From the NCBI RefSeq assembly GCF_024643285.1, contig NZ_JAMSLW010000005.1, positions 1 to 64,000 of the forward strand: 64,000 bases of DNA, in the 5' to 3' direction. A program made the translations under genes and the position numbers. The notes under the pieces are model-generated. The model did no database searches and was not told where the DNA came from. It worked only from the letters and a program-made list of their open reading frames with translations. Positions 8,859-18,100 of the stretch are shown here, one piece after another; positions within the stretch are counted from its first letter, which is position 1, and every line of letters begins with the position of its first letter. Source of the stretch: Parapedobacter lycopersici. Its GTDB lineage: Bacteria; Bacteroidota; Bacteroidia; Sphingobacteriales; Sphingobacteriaceae.

Positions 8859-10286
8859 ATGGAAAAAACGAGCACAAGCGTATGGAGTAGTTGTCTGCAA
8901 ATCATCAAAGACAATATTCCGGCGCAAAGTTATAAGACCTGGTTTGAGCCCGTTCAGGCCGTAAGATTGGAAGGCAACGTTTTGACTATTCAGGTACCCA
9001 GTTTGTTTTTTTATGAATGGCTGGAAGAACATTATGTAGGCTTACTGCGAAAGACAATAAAAAAACACCTCGGCGAAAACGGGCGCCTGGAGTATAATAT
9101 TGTCGTGGAAAAGTCGTCAACCAGCAATCCTTATACCACCAATATCCCTTCCAGCGGCAATGGCGCGGAAGCCAAGAAACAGTCTATCCCCGTCCCTGTA
9201 GCGCTCAATAAAGACATCAAGAACCCGTTTGTTATTCCCGGGCTCAAAAAACTCCAGGTTGATCCACAGCTCAACCAGCACTATACGTTCGATAACTTCA
9301 TTGAAGGTGAATGCAACCGCCTGGCCCGGTCGGCCGGTTTCGCCGTCGCCAGTAAACCCGGTGGCACCTCGTTCAACCCGCTGATGATCTACGGCGGCGT
9401 GGGCCTCGGAAAAACCCACCTCGCCCAGGCAATAGGCAACGAAATAAAACGCAACCTCCCCGACAAGCTGGTGATTTATGTTTCGTGCGAGAAATTCTGC
9501 CAGCAATTTGTCGATTCGCTAAAAAACAACACCATCAACGACTTTGTCAACTTCTACCAGGCAATGGACGTCATCATCATGGATGATGTGCATAACTTTG
9601 CCGGAAAGGAGCGCACACAGGATATCTTCTTCCATATTTTCAACCACCTGCACCAGTCGAGCAAGCAGATCATCCTGACATCGGACAAACCGCCGAAAGA
9701 CCTGGCCGGACTGGAAGAACGGCTACTCAGTCGCTTCAAATGGGGACTGTCCGCAGATATGCAGGCACCTGACCTGGAAACGCGCATGGCCATCCTGAAG
9801 AAGAAGATGTATACCGATGGCATTGAGCTGCCGGAAAATGTTATCGAATACGTGGCCAACCAGATTGACAACAGTGTCCGCGAACTGGAAGGTGCCATGG
9901 TTTCACTGCTCGCCCAGGCGACGTTGAACAAAAAAGAAATCGACCTGAACCTGGCCAAGTCGATGCTGAAGAATTTCATTCAGAATACCCACCGGGAAAT
10001 TTCCATGGATTACATCCAGAAGCTGGTATGTGATTATTTTGAGGTACCGGTTGAAATGGTCAAATCGAAAGTCAGGAAACGGGAAATTGTACAGGCACGG
10101 CAAATTTCCATGTACCTGGCAAAAAATCACACAAAGACTTCCCTGAAATCCATTGGTGCCTTTTTCGGCGGGCGTGATCACTCCACCGTGATTTATGCTT
10201 GCCAGACCGTGGAAGATCTGATTGAAACAGACAAGAAGTTTAAGGCTTACGTACAGGATATCCAGAAAAAGCTGAAAACAAGCTAA
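8859..10286 (+). CDS. dnaA: Chromosomal replication initiator protein DnaA
   Basis: An AAA+ ATPase that binds DnaA boxes and opens the replication origin. The 475 residues show the usual order: domain I (1-85, with WSSCLQIIKDN and the YKTWFEP region), a variable linker (about 90-135), and the AAA+ core with Walker A GGVGLGKTH (about 186) and Walker B IIMDDVHNF (about 230). The C-terminal DNA-binding helix-turn-helix carries the signature GGRDHSTVIYA near residue 440. The upstream 200 bp is AT-rich and holds one near-match DnaA box (TTATCAACA, 8805-8813), possibly for autoregulation. The stop codon overlaps the end of the convergent nucleotidase gene by 4 bp. Confidence 0.97.
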   Translation: MEKTSTSVWSSCLQIIKDNIPAQSYKTWFEPVQAVRLEGNVLTIQVPSLFFYEWLEEHYVGLLRKTIKKHLGENGRLEYNIVVEKSSTSNPYTTNIPSSGNGAEAKKQSIPVPVALNKDIKNPFVIPGLKKLQVDPQLNQHYTFDNFIEGECNRLARSAGFAVASKPGGTSFNPLMIYGGVGLGKTHLAQAIGNEIKRNLPDKLVIYVSCEKFCQQFVDSLKNNTINDFVNFYQAMDVIIMDDVHNFAGKERTQDIFFHIFNHLHQSSKQIILTSDKPPKDLAGLEERLLSRFKWGLSADMQAPDLETRMAILKKKMYTDGIELPENVIEYVANQIDNSVRELEGAMVSLLAQATLNKKEIDLNLAKSMLKNFIQNTHREISMDYIQKLVCDYFEVPVEMVKSKVRKREIVQARQISMYLAKNHTKTSLKSIGAFFGGRDHSTVIYACQTVEDLIETDKKFKAYVQDIQKKLKTS

Positions 10287-10819
10287 GGCAGCAGCAACCC
10301 GGCCACTGCTTTCCAGCTATCCACCCGTTCATACCCCGTAATGAGCATGTTATGGGGCGAAGTAAACAGCAGCTTGCGACCGTTGAAATTGACCAGGTTC
10401 TTAATCCGGTCGTCAATCAGGATGTCCGCCGAGATGATCTTTTCCCCCGTAAACAGGATATGGGTCCATGGGATGAACGGGAAATACTCCTGCAGCCAAT
10501 CGTATTTATCTTCCAGCGAATTCCGGAATTCCATGGCGGCCGAAACCACATATACCTGGTAGCTCGACTGCAGTAACCTGACCGTTTCCACCGCATCCGG
10601 CATCGGTGGGATGTCCCGGAAAAAACCTTTTTCGTGGATGTAAACCTCCCACTGCCTATTGACATGCTCCGGAAGGTTTTCATGCAATTCTTTACCCGGT
10701 TCCTGAAGCAGGTCCGGACTTATACCGAAGTCGCGGTGATACAGTGTCAGAAATTTGTGGAGGGTGTCGGCAAGTACCTCGTCCATATCAATGGCAAGGC
10801 GGGGTTTTTCGTTACTCAT
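10283..10819 (-). CDS. 5'(3')-deoxyribonucleotidase (NT5C family)
   Basis: A HAD-superfamily phosphatase that dephosphorylates deoxynucleoside monophosphates. The 178 residues begin with the HAD motif I DMDEVLAD (about residues 10-17), in which the first Asp is the nucleophile. Motif II is VVSAAMEF, and the C-terminal acidic motif is ADILIDDRIKN. The small size and the DMDEVLAD form match bacterial members of the NT5C (pfam 5_nucleotid_C) family. It converges on dnaA with a 4-bp overlap of stop codons. It may limit dNTP pools, but its specificity cannot be read from the sequence. Confidence 0.85.
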   Translation of the reverse strand: MSNEKPRLAIDMDEVLADTLHKFLTLYHRDFGISPDLLQEPGKELHENLPEHVNRQWEVYIHEKGFFRDIPPMPDAVETVRLLQSSYQVYVVSAAMEFRNSLEDKYDWLQEYFPFIPWTHILFTGEKIISADILIDDRIKNLVNFNGRKLLFTSPHNMLITGYERVDSWKAVAGLLLP

Positions 10820-10870
10820 ACATACAAAAGTAATTTTTATTTACGAGTACAGAAAACGAACGGGTGGTCG

Positions 10871-11935
10871 TTACGGCTGGCGCAGGGTATCCGCACAATA
10901 TTGCAGTACCCGCTGCTGGAATGCGTGCGCTTCCTGCCGCTCCAGCGTAAAACGGATGGGTAGTACATATACCGGCAAGCCATCAAACACGGCAGCATGC
11001 GGGGGAGCAAAAAGCCGTTGGCTGTCTTTTTCCGTCGTTACGATGATCTTCCTGCTGTTTGGGATCGCGGCATACCGGTTTTTAACCCGCTGCATGTCGG
11101 AGGAACTATACGGGTGATGGTCGGCATAACGCAGGTGAACCACCTCACCAACCCGCGCGGCAAGGTAGCGGTGCAGCGGCTCCGGATTTGCAATACCTGT
11201 CACTAATAATACAGCTGTATCCGCGTCCAGCAGGACCGTCCCGTCCCCGACAGGTGACGCGCGAAGCAGCTTGCCGTAATCGATACCCGCAAACCACAGG
11301 GGGATGTCTTCGGGAGTTACCGTAAGCTGCTTCCGTATAGTCGCCTTATCCTCCGCCGTGGCAGTATCCGGGGTCTTGGTGACAATCAGGACATCCGCAC
11401 GCCGGCGTGCAGAAAACCAATCGCGGTAATTGCCGGCCGGCAACAGCCATTTCGGTGTGCGCATATGGTTGTAATCAAACAAAAGTATCGCTAATCCCGG
11501 TTTTAATGCCCGGTGCTGAAAGGCGTCATCCAGTAGGATAACCCGATGCCCCAGCGCCTGCAATCGCCGCACGCCAGCCACCCGGTCTTCACATACCGCC
11601 ACCGTGATTTCCGGAAATTTGCGCTTGAATTGCAGGGGTTCGTCCCCGCTTTCCGCGGCCGTGTCGGTCAACTGCACCTCCCGGAACCCACGGGTACTCC
11701 GGCCATAACCCCGGCTGAGCGTCGCCACTGGATATTCCGGCGCCAGCAAACGGATCAGGTATTCGATCATCGGGCTTTTGCCGGTTCCCCCCACGGCAAG
11801 GTTACCGACCACAATAACGGGTATATCGAACGCCGTCTGTTTCAGCCAGCCCCAGTTATAAAAGCAGTTACGCAGCCATACTGCCGCGCCGTATATAGCT
11901 GAAAAAGGGAGTAAAAGCAACCGTAGGTAACCCAT
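10871..11935 (-). CDS. lpxK: Tetraacyldisaccharide 4'-kinase
   Basis: Phosphorylates the 4' position of the lipid A disaccharide at the inner membrane, the sixth step of the Raetz pathway. The 354 residues have an N-terminal hydrophobic helix (about 2-20) and the P-loop VGNLAVGGTGKSPM near residue 50. The ILLDDAFQHR motif and the C-terminal VTTEKDSQRL stretch are typical of LpxK. The frame extends six codons upstream, but ATG 11935 gives the normal start MGYLRLL. The downstream neighbour on the same strand is the nucleotidase, 51 bp away. The gene implies that this bacterium makes lipid A. Confidence 0.93.
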   Translation of the reverse strand: MGYLRLLLLPFSAIYGAAVWLRNCFYNWGWLKQTAFDIPVIVVGNLAVGGTGKSPMIEYLIRLLAPEYPVATLSRGYGRSTRGFREVQLTDTAAESGDEPLQFKRKFPEITVAVCEDRVAGVRRLQALGHRVILLDDAFQHRALKPGLAILLFDYNHMRTPKWLLPAGNYRDWFSARRRADVLIVTKTPDTATAEDKATIRKQLTVTPEDIPLWFAGIDYGKLLRASPVGDGTVLLDADTAVLLVTGIANPEPLHRYLAARVGEVVHLRYADHHPYSSSDMQRVKNRYAAIPNSRKIIVTTEKDSQRLFAPPHAAVFDGLPVYVLPIRFTLERQEAHAFQQRVLQYCADTLRQP

Positions 11936-12055
11936 GATGTGCAAAAGTAGCAATTTTTCCCACTACCGTCCGCCCCCACAATGCCGCATTAAACACGGTT
12001 CCGTTAAGACCGGAGCACCAATCGGCTATTTTTACGTACATTCGCCTGCAACGCT

Positions 12056-12700
12056 ATGGAAAACACGCTGATCATCGCAGCCACTGCTGCCGAAATTGCC
12101 CCTTTTATGCAGCTGCCGGCCGGCCAGCGGCAGGGCATGGATGTGCTGATTACAGGGGTCGGCATGGTCGCTACTGCTTTCGCCTTAGGCAAACAACTGA
12201 CGGTCAATCACTACGATCTGCTGCTTAATGTCGGCATCTGCGGCAGCTTCAACCGCGACATTCCATTAGGGGAGGTTGTCCACGTGCACCGGGATACTTT
12301 CGCCGAGCTGGGTGCCGAGGACGGTGCTCAGTTCGTGGACAGTGAAACGCTGGGATTGGCGACACACACCTATTACAGTGAACACCGGATCAACCACCCG
12401 GAAATCAACCGGCTGCACCAATGCAAAGGAATTACCGTAAACCGGGTGCACGGCGACGAGCAGGCCATCGAGGCAGTAGTCAGCCGGATCCATCCCGATA
12501 CGGAAAGCATGGAAGGGGCCGCCGTGTTCTATGCCGCCCATCACGCCGGGCTCCCGGCCGTTCAGGTCCGCGCCGTTTCGAACTATGTGGAACGCCGGAA
12601 CAAAAACAGCTGGCGCATCCCGCTGGCAATTGAAAACCTGAACCGCTGGCTGATTACATTTGCCCGTTCAGGCGGCACAGCCACCCCGCCGCTTTTCTAA
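12056..12700 (+). CDS. mqnB: Futalosine hydrolase
   Basis: Releases hypoxanthine from futalosine in the alternative (futalosine) route to menaquinone. The 214-residue protein has the nucleoside phosphorylase fold (PNP_UDP_1): an early ITGVGMVATAFALGK segment, the NVGICGSF glycine loop, and the SMEGAAVFYAAH motif with the ribose-binding Met-Glu pair near residue 145. The C-terminal RAVSNYVERRNK segment separates futalosine hydrolases from MTA/SAH nucleosidases. It is monocistronic between lpxK (divergent) and pdhB. No other mqn genes are in the window. Confidence 0.85.
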   Translation: MENTLIIAATAAEIAPFMQLPAGQRQGMDVLITGVGMVATAFALGKQLTVNHYDLLLNVGICGSFNRDIPLGEVVHVHRDTFAELGAEDGAQFVDSETLGLATHTYYSEHRINHPEINRLHQCKGITVNRVHGDEQAIEAVVSRIHPDTESMEGAAVFYAAHHAGLPAVQVRAVSNYVERRNKNSWRIPLAIENLNRWLITFARSGGTATPPLF

Positions 12701-12731
12701 GCAAAGCATTCCAAATATCAACTATTTGTAG

Positions 12732-12739
12732 TAGCTTTG
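12732..12739 (+). promoter_or_regulatory. Probable -7 box for pdhB
   Basis: TAGCTTTG matches TAnnTTTG 28 nt before the pdhB ATG. The -33 position carries a partial match only (ATTC). It suggests pdhB has its own promoter, as expected from its separation from pdhA-pdhC. Confidence 0.4.
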
Positions 12740-12767
12740 CGTACGAAAATTTGATCCTATACTACGA

Positions 12768-13754
12768 ATGAGAGAAATACAATTCAGGGAAGCGCTTCGC
12801 GAGGCATTGAGCGAAGAAATGCGCAAAGACGAAAAGATATTCTTGATGGGTGAGGAAGTGGCCGAGTACAACGGTGCGTATAAGGTAAGCCAGGGAATGC
12901 TGGACGAGTTCGGCCCCAAGCGCGTTATCGACACACCCATTGCCGAACTCGGCTTTGCGGGCATCGGCATCGGAGCCGCCATGAATGGCCTCAAGCCAAT
13001 CATTGAGTTCATGACATTCAATTTTTCCCTGGTCGCCATTGACCAGGTGATCAACTCAGCCGCCAAAATGTATTCCATGAGCGGGGGACAGTTTCCCCTT
13101 CCCATTGTATTCCGCGGACCAACGGGGAATGCCGGCCAGCTGGCAGCCCAGCACTCGCAGAATTTCGAGAACTGGTATGCCAATACCCCCGGCCTGAAAG
13201 TGGTCGTTCCCTCTAACCCCTATGAGGCAAAAGGGTTACTCAAACAATCCATTATCGATCCGGATCCCGTTATTTTCATGGAATCCGAAGTGATGTACGG
13301 CGACAAGGGTAATGTTCCCGAAGAAGAATATTACCTGGAGCTCGGAAAAGCCCATACCGTGAAGGAAGGAAATGACGTAACCATCGTTACCTTCGGCAAA
13401 ATGCTGCCCCGCGTGGTACAGCCGGCTGTGGAGGAATTAACCAAGGAGGGTATTGATGTGGATCTGATTGATCTGCGTACCGTACGTCCGATTGATTATG
13501 CAGCTATTGTCAATTCCGTGAAGAAAACCAACCGGTTGGTTGTTGTTGAAGAAGCATGGCCGTTGGCGTCCATTTCCTCTGAAATCGCTTATAAGATACA
13601 ACGTAATGCCTTTGACTACCTGGATGCACCCGTGATCCGGATTACGTCTGCCGACGTACCGCTCCCCTATGCACCTACCCTGCTGCAGGAAGCCCTGCCC
13701 AGCGTAGCGCGTGTAGTGAAGGCCGTTAAAGAAGTCATGTACATCAAAAAATAA
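12768..13754 (+). CDS. pdhB: Pyruvate dehydrogenase E1 component, beta subunit
   Basis: Completes the E1 heterotetramer with PdhA. The 328 residues are full length. The protein begins MREIQFREALREAL and carries GEEVAEYNGAYKVSQGM, the active-site and TPP-contact region, then FRGPTGNAGQLAAQHSQ, and a C-terminal transketolase domain with LIDLRTVRPID. The gene is about 8 kb from pdhA and pdhC on the same strand, with its own promoter box and terminator. That the two E1 subunits come from separate transcripts is an inference from this layout. Confidence 0.94.
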   Translation: MREIQFREALREALSEEMRKDEKIFLMGEEVAEYNGAYKVSQGMLDEFGPKRVIDTPIAELGFAGIGIGAAMNGLKPIIEFMTFNFSLVAIDQVINSAAKMYSMSGGQFPLPIVFRGPTGNAGQLAAQHSQNFENWYANTPGLKVVVPSNPYEAKGLLKQSIIDPDPVIFMESEVMYGDKGNVPEEEYYLELGKAHTVKEGNDVTIVTFGKMLPRVVQPAVEELTKEGIDVDLIDLRTVRPIDYAAIVNSVKKTNRLVVVEEAWPLASISSEIAYKIQRNAFDYLDAPVIRITSADVPLPYAPTLLQEALPSVARVVKAVKEVMYIKK

Positions 13755-13772
13755 GGTGCTTACACCGTAACA

Positions 13773-13806
13773 AACCCCGCTTTCAAACAAAAAGCGGGGT
13801 TTTTTG
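13773..13806 (+). terminator. Intrinsic terminator after pdhB
   Basis: An 11-bp perfect stem (13773-13783 and 13791-13801, core CCCCGC/GCGGGG) with a 7-nt loop, followed by TTTTT. It lies 18 bp after the pdhB stop codon. Confidence 0.88.
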
Positions 13807-13845
13807 TTATACTCCTATCCATAAAAAACCGGAAAGGAGGCCGTT

Positions 13846-14298
13846 ATGAATCTTATCCAAAAAATTGAACACTGGGGCGATACCCACCATCCCCGGTGAC
13901 TAGACGCACTGCGCATCGTCCTGGGCATTGCAATTTTTTTAAGGGGGGTAACCTTTTTGGGCAATACCGAGTCCCTGCGAATCCTGCTGGCCAGCACGAA
14001 CATTCCCGAACTTTATACCTGGGCGGCCGTGCATTATATCGCATTCGCGCACCTGGTTGGCGGGATCCTGATCGCCATCGGCCTGCTGACCCGTGTAGCG
14101 GTCGGATTTCAGCTGCCCATTTTACTCGGCGCTGTTTTTCTTGTCAATCTCCCACAGGGGTTTACTTTTCTAAATTCGGAACTCTGGGCATCACTGCTCA
14201 TACTGGTGTTGCTCATTGTCTTTTTTATTTCGGGTTCAGGACCGTACTCACTTGACCATCAAATGCGCGGTCGACGAAAATCTGCCCAACAGGAGTAA
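13846..14298 (+). pseudogene. DoxX-like membrane protein with an in-frame TGA
   Basis: Reading from ATG 13846 gives 17 residues ending in THHPR, then TGA at 13897-13899, then LDALRIVLGIAIFLRGV in the same frame to a stop at 14296-14298. A very good ribosome site (AAAGGAGG) sits five bases before the ATG, so the original start is clear. Four hydrophobic segments and the overall plan (about 150 residues) resemble the DoxX/TQO small-subunit family. In relatives the residue after HHP-K/R is usually Trp (TGG), so a single TGG-to-TGA change explains the stop. It could be a young pseudogene, a sequencing error, or a recoded site. A shorter product from TTG 13957 would lack the first membrane helix. 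Confidence 0.7.
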
Positions 14299-14375
14299 TA
14301 TACAGCTCCACGACGTGTTTCACAGCTTGGTCCAGTTATTGTATTAGCCACGTTGGTAATTTAATTGACCCTGCT

Positions 14376-14597
14376 ATGAAAAAATTGGCATTTATTCTTT
14401 TGATCGCCGGTATAACGGCTTTTTCCTCCTGCGCGACCTATTCGAATGGCCGCGGAAATAACGGCATGCCTCCGGGGAAGGCGAAAAAAATATTCGGAAC
14501 GAAGTCCGCAAAGCCCTTTGCTCCCGGGCAGCAAAAAAGAAAAGGTGGACAGCACCGCCAGCAAAGTATCTTTCATTATCAATCCGGCCAAAGATAG
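14376..14597 (+). CDS. Small lipoprotein with PPGKAKKIFG repeat motif
   Basis: A 73-residue product with a lipoprotein signal peptide (MKKLAFILLIAGITAFSSC, lipidated Cys at 19). It is followed by a Gly/Asn-rich stretch and the motifs MPPGKAKKIFGTKSAK and PFAPGQQKRK. Small Bacteroidota lipoproteins with this PPG-AKK-SAK-APGQ pattern are common and are sometimes labelled 'quinol oxidase subunit 4', a label I do not think is supported. The tail after residue 55 looks unlike the usual short Lys-rich end, so a late frameshift is possible. Function unknown. Confidence 0.6.
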   Translation: MKKLAFILLIAGITAFSSCATYSNGRGNNGMPPGKAKKIFGTKSAKPFAPGQQKRKGGQHRQQSIFHYQSGQR

Positions 14598-14700
14598 ATC
14601 AAATAGCTGGTTTCGGTTCTTTTTAAATAAAACATACCCGTTCGGCAATTGTTGTCCTGTCAGTTCACGCATAATCGTGATATAACGTAATTGAAGGGTG

Positions 14701-14862
14701 ATGAACAAGGATAAAAAAACAGGGCCTGCCGACGACCAGAAAAAGAAAGCGGAAAAAATCAAAAAACGCGAGGAACGGCTCGACAAAGAAATTGAACAGT
14801 CTTTTCCGGCAATCGATCCGCCTTCGTATTCCCAGCCGGGAAACGACAAAAAAGAGCAATAA
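14701..14862 (+). CDS. Small charged protein with FPxxDPPSYSQPG C-terminus
   Basis: A 53-codon gene below usual size cut-offs. It starts at ATG 14701 after a GAAGG ribosome site and ends at TAA 14862. The first 35 residues are highly charged (KKKAEKIKKREERLDKEIEQ) and probably one helix. The end reads FPAIDPPSYSQPGNDKKEQ. Short proteins ending in FPASDPPS are widespread in bacteria and uncharacterised. That conserved ending is the main reason to call it real. It lies between the small lipoprotein gene and the repeat array. Confidence 0.7.
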   Translation: MNKDKKTGPADDQKKKAEKIKKREERLDKEIEQSFPAIDPPSYSQPGNDKKEQ

Positions 14863-14986
14863 CCGCGCAGTGGTGCATTGGTTTACAGGTGCCTTTAACC
14901 ACCCCTGGATGCCCCCGCTTCGCCATACTGCCCCAGTGCATCCGGTGTAACTCCAGTATGAGTCCGGTAAAAACCCGAAAAATACT

Positions 14987-15041
14987 GGACTCACCCCGGA
15001 CTCATGGTGGACTCACTATGGACTCACCCTGGACTCATCTT
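14987..15041 (+). repeat. Five tandem 11-bp repeats, GGACTCA plus four variable bases
   Basis: GGACTCA recurs at 14987, 14998, 15009, 15020 and 15031 with an exact 11-bp period; the four spacer bases vary. An inverted copy, ATGAGTCCGG (14959-14968), pairs perfectly with CCGGACTCAT (14996-15005). The array ends 115 bp before the start of the AddA-like gene. A spacing of about one helical turn places all the heptamers on one DNA face, as in operator or iteron arrays. Its role is unknown. Confidence 0.85.
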
Positions 15042-15156
15042 GAAGAAATTTTCCGAATTGGCCGGAAAAGGCCCGTTCATCGTCCTTCCCAAACATCGCC
15101 ACCGTGCCTGCTTCGTTTCCCATAATTTCGTTATCTTCATCCCTGAAAAGATAGCT

Positions 15157-18100
15157 ATGCCAACCGCCCCACCGCTGAAAATACTCAAAGCCTCCGCCGG
15201 ATCAGGGAAGACATTCAGTCTTACCTCCCATTACCTGAAGCTGGTGTTTGCGGGAACACATAAATACCGGGAGATCCTCGCCATTACCTTTACCAACAAG
15301 GCAACTGCGGAAATGAAAGGCCGTATCCTGGAGGTACTGGAGCATCTCGCTACCGGAGACGGGATACAGGCAGATCGGGCAACAGGCTACCGGGAACTCC
15401 TACTACAGGCATACCCCCAATGGGATGTGGCCGCGCTGAAGTTGCAGGCTGCCGAGGTGTACCGTAAAATCCTGCATGATTACAGCCGGTTCTCGGTCAG
15501 CACAATCGATGGCTTTACCCAAAAGATCATCCGGGGGTTCACATTCGAACTGGGTATTGATTCGGGGTATAAACTGGAAATGAATACCCGGAAAGTAAAG
15601 GCCGACCTGGTGCTCCGCCTCAACCGGCTGCTGGACGAACGCCCTGACTTGCTGCAGTGGATTACCGATTACGCAAAAACACAGATAGACAAGGACGAAA
15701 GCTGGAACTACCGCTGGACACTCAATAATCTTGCCTCAGAAATTTTCAAAGAGGATTTCCAGGATTTTGATCAGGCAATCGCCCATATCCCGGAGGAAAC
15801 GCTCTTTGACAGCCTCAATAACTATTGCAAAACTGCCACAGCCCAATTTGAACAGGAGTTTGAAGCATTACTCAAAACCGCAGCCCGGCTATTTGCGGCT
15901 TCAGGAGTAACCGCCGCAGACCTGGCAGGCAAATCGCAGAACCAACTCGGAAAGCTGCCGTCACTTTCGGCACAGGACCCTTATAATACCGTCAAAAAAC
16001 TGGAAAAGTACATTGATACGCCGGAGGCTTGGCAGAAAGGTGGACCAACAGGACCGGTAGCCTCGCTGTATCAGCAGCTGAATCCGGTACTCGAACAGCT
16101 GTACCAGTATTATACCGAACACAGCGGGGACTTTTACCTGGCCAGCGCCATTGATGAAAACTTATATTACCTCCGCCTGCTGAAGGAAATGAGCGCACTC
16201 CTTGCCCAGTGGCGTAAAGCGAATCGTGCACAGCTGATCAGCGACGCGCAGGTATTGCTCAATCGCATCGGCATCAACGAGTCAGGTGACCCGACCTTCA
16301 TATGGGAGAAAACGGGGAACCGCTTCCGGCACTTCCTCTTTGATGAATTCCAGGACACGTCCCGAAAACAGTGGGATAACCTGCGGCCGCTGCTTGTCAA
16401 CGCAATGGCCAACGCGACAGGAAAACGCAGTGAACACTTGATGGTGGGCGATGTTAAACAGAGTATTTACCGCTGGCGCAATGGCGACTGGCGCATTTTG
16501 CTCGACCGGGCCGAGCAGCAGCTTGCCCGGGCGTTTAACCGGACGGACACGGCATCGCTCATCCAGCAGGAAACACTGGAGGTAAACTACCGTAGCCAGG
16601 AGCAGATCGTAGCCTTTAACAACGTACTATACCAGCATGCACCACGCTGGCTCCAGGGCCGGCTCAATGATAAAATTGCAAGCCAGCTAGGTGAATCGGA
16701 ATACCAGCGCTGGTGGGTTTCCTCCGGCAATCACGACACGATCATCCGGGCATACCGGGACAGCACGCAGCGGATGCCGGAGCATGCGGAGCACAAAAAG
16801 GGAGGTGCCGTGGAGGTTTCTTTTATTGACGTCGCCAGCAACAATCACCGGCCCAGTGCGGTAAAAGAGGAAGCCCTGGCCCGCCTGTCGGATACGCTCT
16901 TCCAATGGATAGCCTCCGGCCGCTACCGGCCGGAGCAGATCGGCATTCTGGTACGCACGAATAACGAAGCCCGTGAAATCATCCAGTATGTGCTTGGCCA
17001 GCAGCGGGAAAAAGCAGTCTTTTTCGATGTGGTGTCGGGCGATGCACTGGCACTGGCCAACAGTCCGGCCATACGCCTGCTCATCAATACCCTGCAGGCA
17101 CTGGTGGGGAAGACGGCCGACAGCGCGTTATACCGCGCCAATTGCATTTACCTTTTCCAGCAGCTCCAGCCAAAGCAGGCACTGGCCGATGACGACTGGC
17201 TGCGAATCAAATATAGCACCCCCACACAATTGGAAGGGTTGCTTCCTCCATCGCTTTGTACCGATTGGGACAGCTGGGCGCAGCTTCCGCTGGCCGAACT
17301 GATCGAAAGACTGATTACGGCCTATGGACTGCATACGCAGCCCGCAAACCTGCCGTACCTACTGGCATTCCGCGACCTGGTTGCGGCATTCACCGCAAGC
17401 GGGGAACGGGGTATTCCGGCATTTCTCACCTACTGGAACGAGGAAGGGGCCGATCGCGCACTGCCGGCAAGTGCCAAGGTGAATGCTGTGGAAGTGCTCA
17501 CCATCCACAAATCCAAAGGCCTCGCATTTGACGTGGTCATGATTCCGTTCTGTGGCTGGCCGGTAGACGGCAAGGCTAACGGCGACTTCTGGGTGGACGT
17601 GCGCCAGACCCCCTATGCCCTGCTGGGTAAAACACCGGTGAAATATAAAGCAGATTTAGGCAAATCGACATTATACCAGGCCTATTACGAGGAAATGCTA
17701 TTCAATTATATGGATGCGCTTAACACATTATATGTGGCTACTACGCGCGCACGGAAACACCTGTACATCACGGCTCCCGGGAAAAAGGGGACCGACGAAA
17801 TCAGCACGCTGGTGGCCGGCGACCTGCTGCTCGAGGTTCTCCCGGACTACGCAAACGAGCTGGGCGCGGTATACAATGCGGGTATCCGTACCGGCAGTCC
17901 GGCAACAGTAGCGGAAGCTGCGGAAACGCAACCGGACCGCGGACCGGCTGGCTGGTGGTTCGACCACTACCCCGTTTCGGACCGCATACAGGAAGAGTTG
18001 GCCCGGCCGGAAATGATGGGTGAACTGGATGTGATTAAGCTCGACGATGCCAAACGTCAGGGTCGCCTGTTGCATGAGCTGATGGAGCTTGCAACAGCTG

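Noticed and set aside
14446-14685. Overlapping 79-codon frame across the small lipoprotein gene
   Set aside because: The first frame has a clean lipoprotein signal and the PPG-AKK motif. The other frame has neither, although its end might represent the tail after a frameshift.
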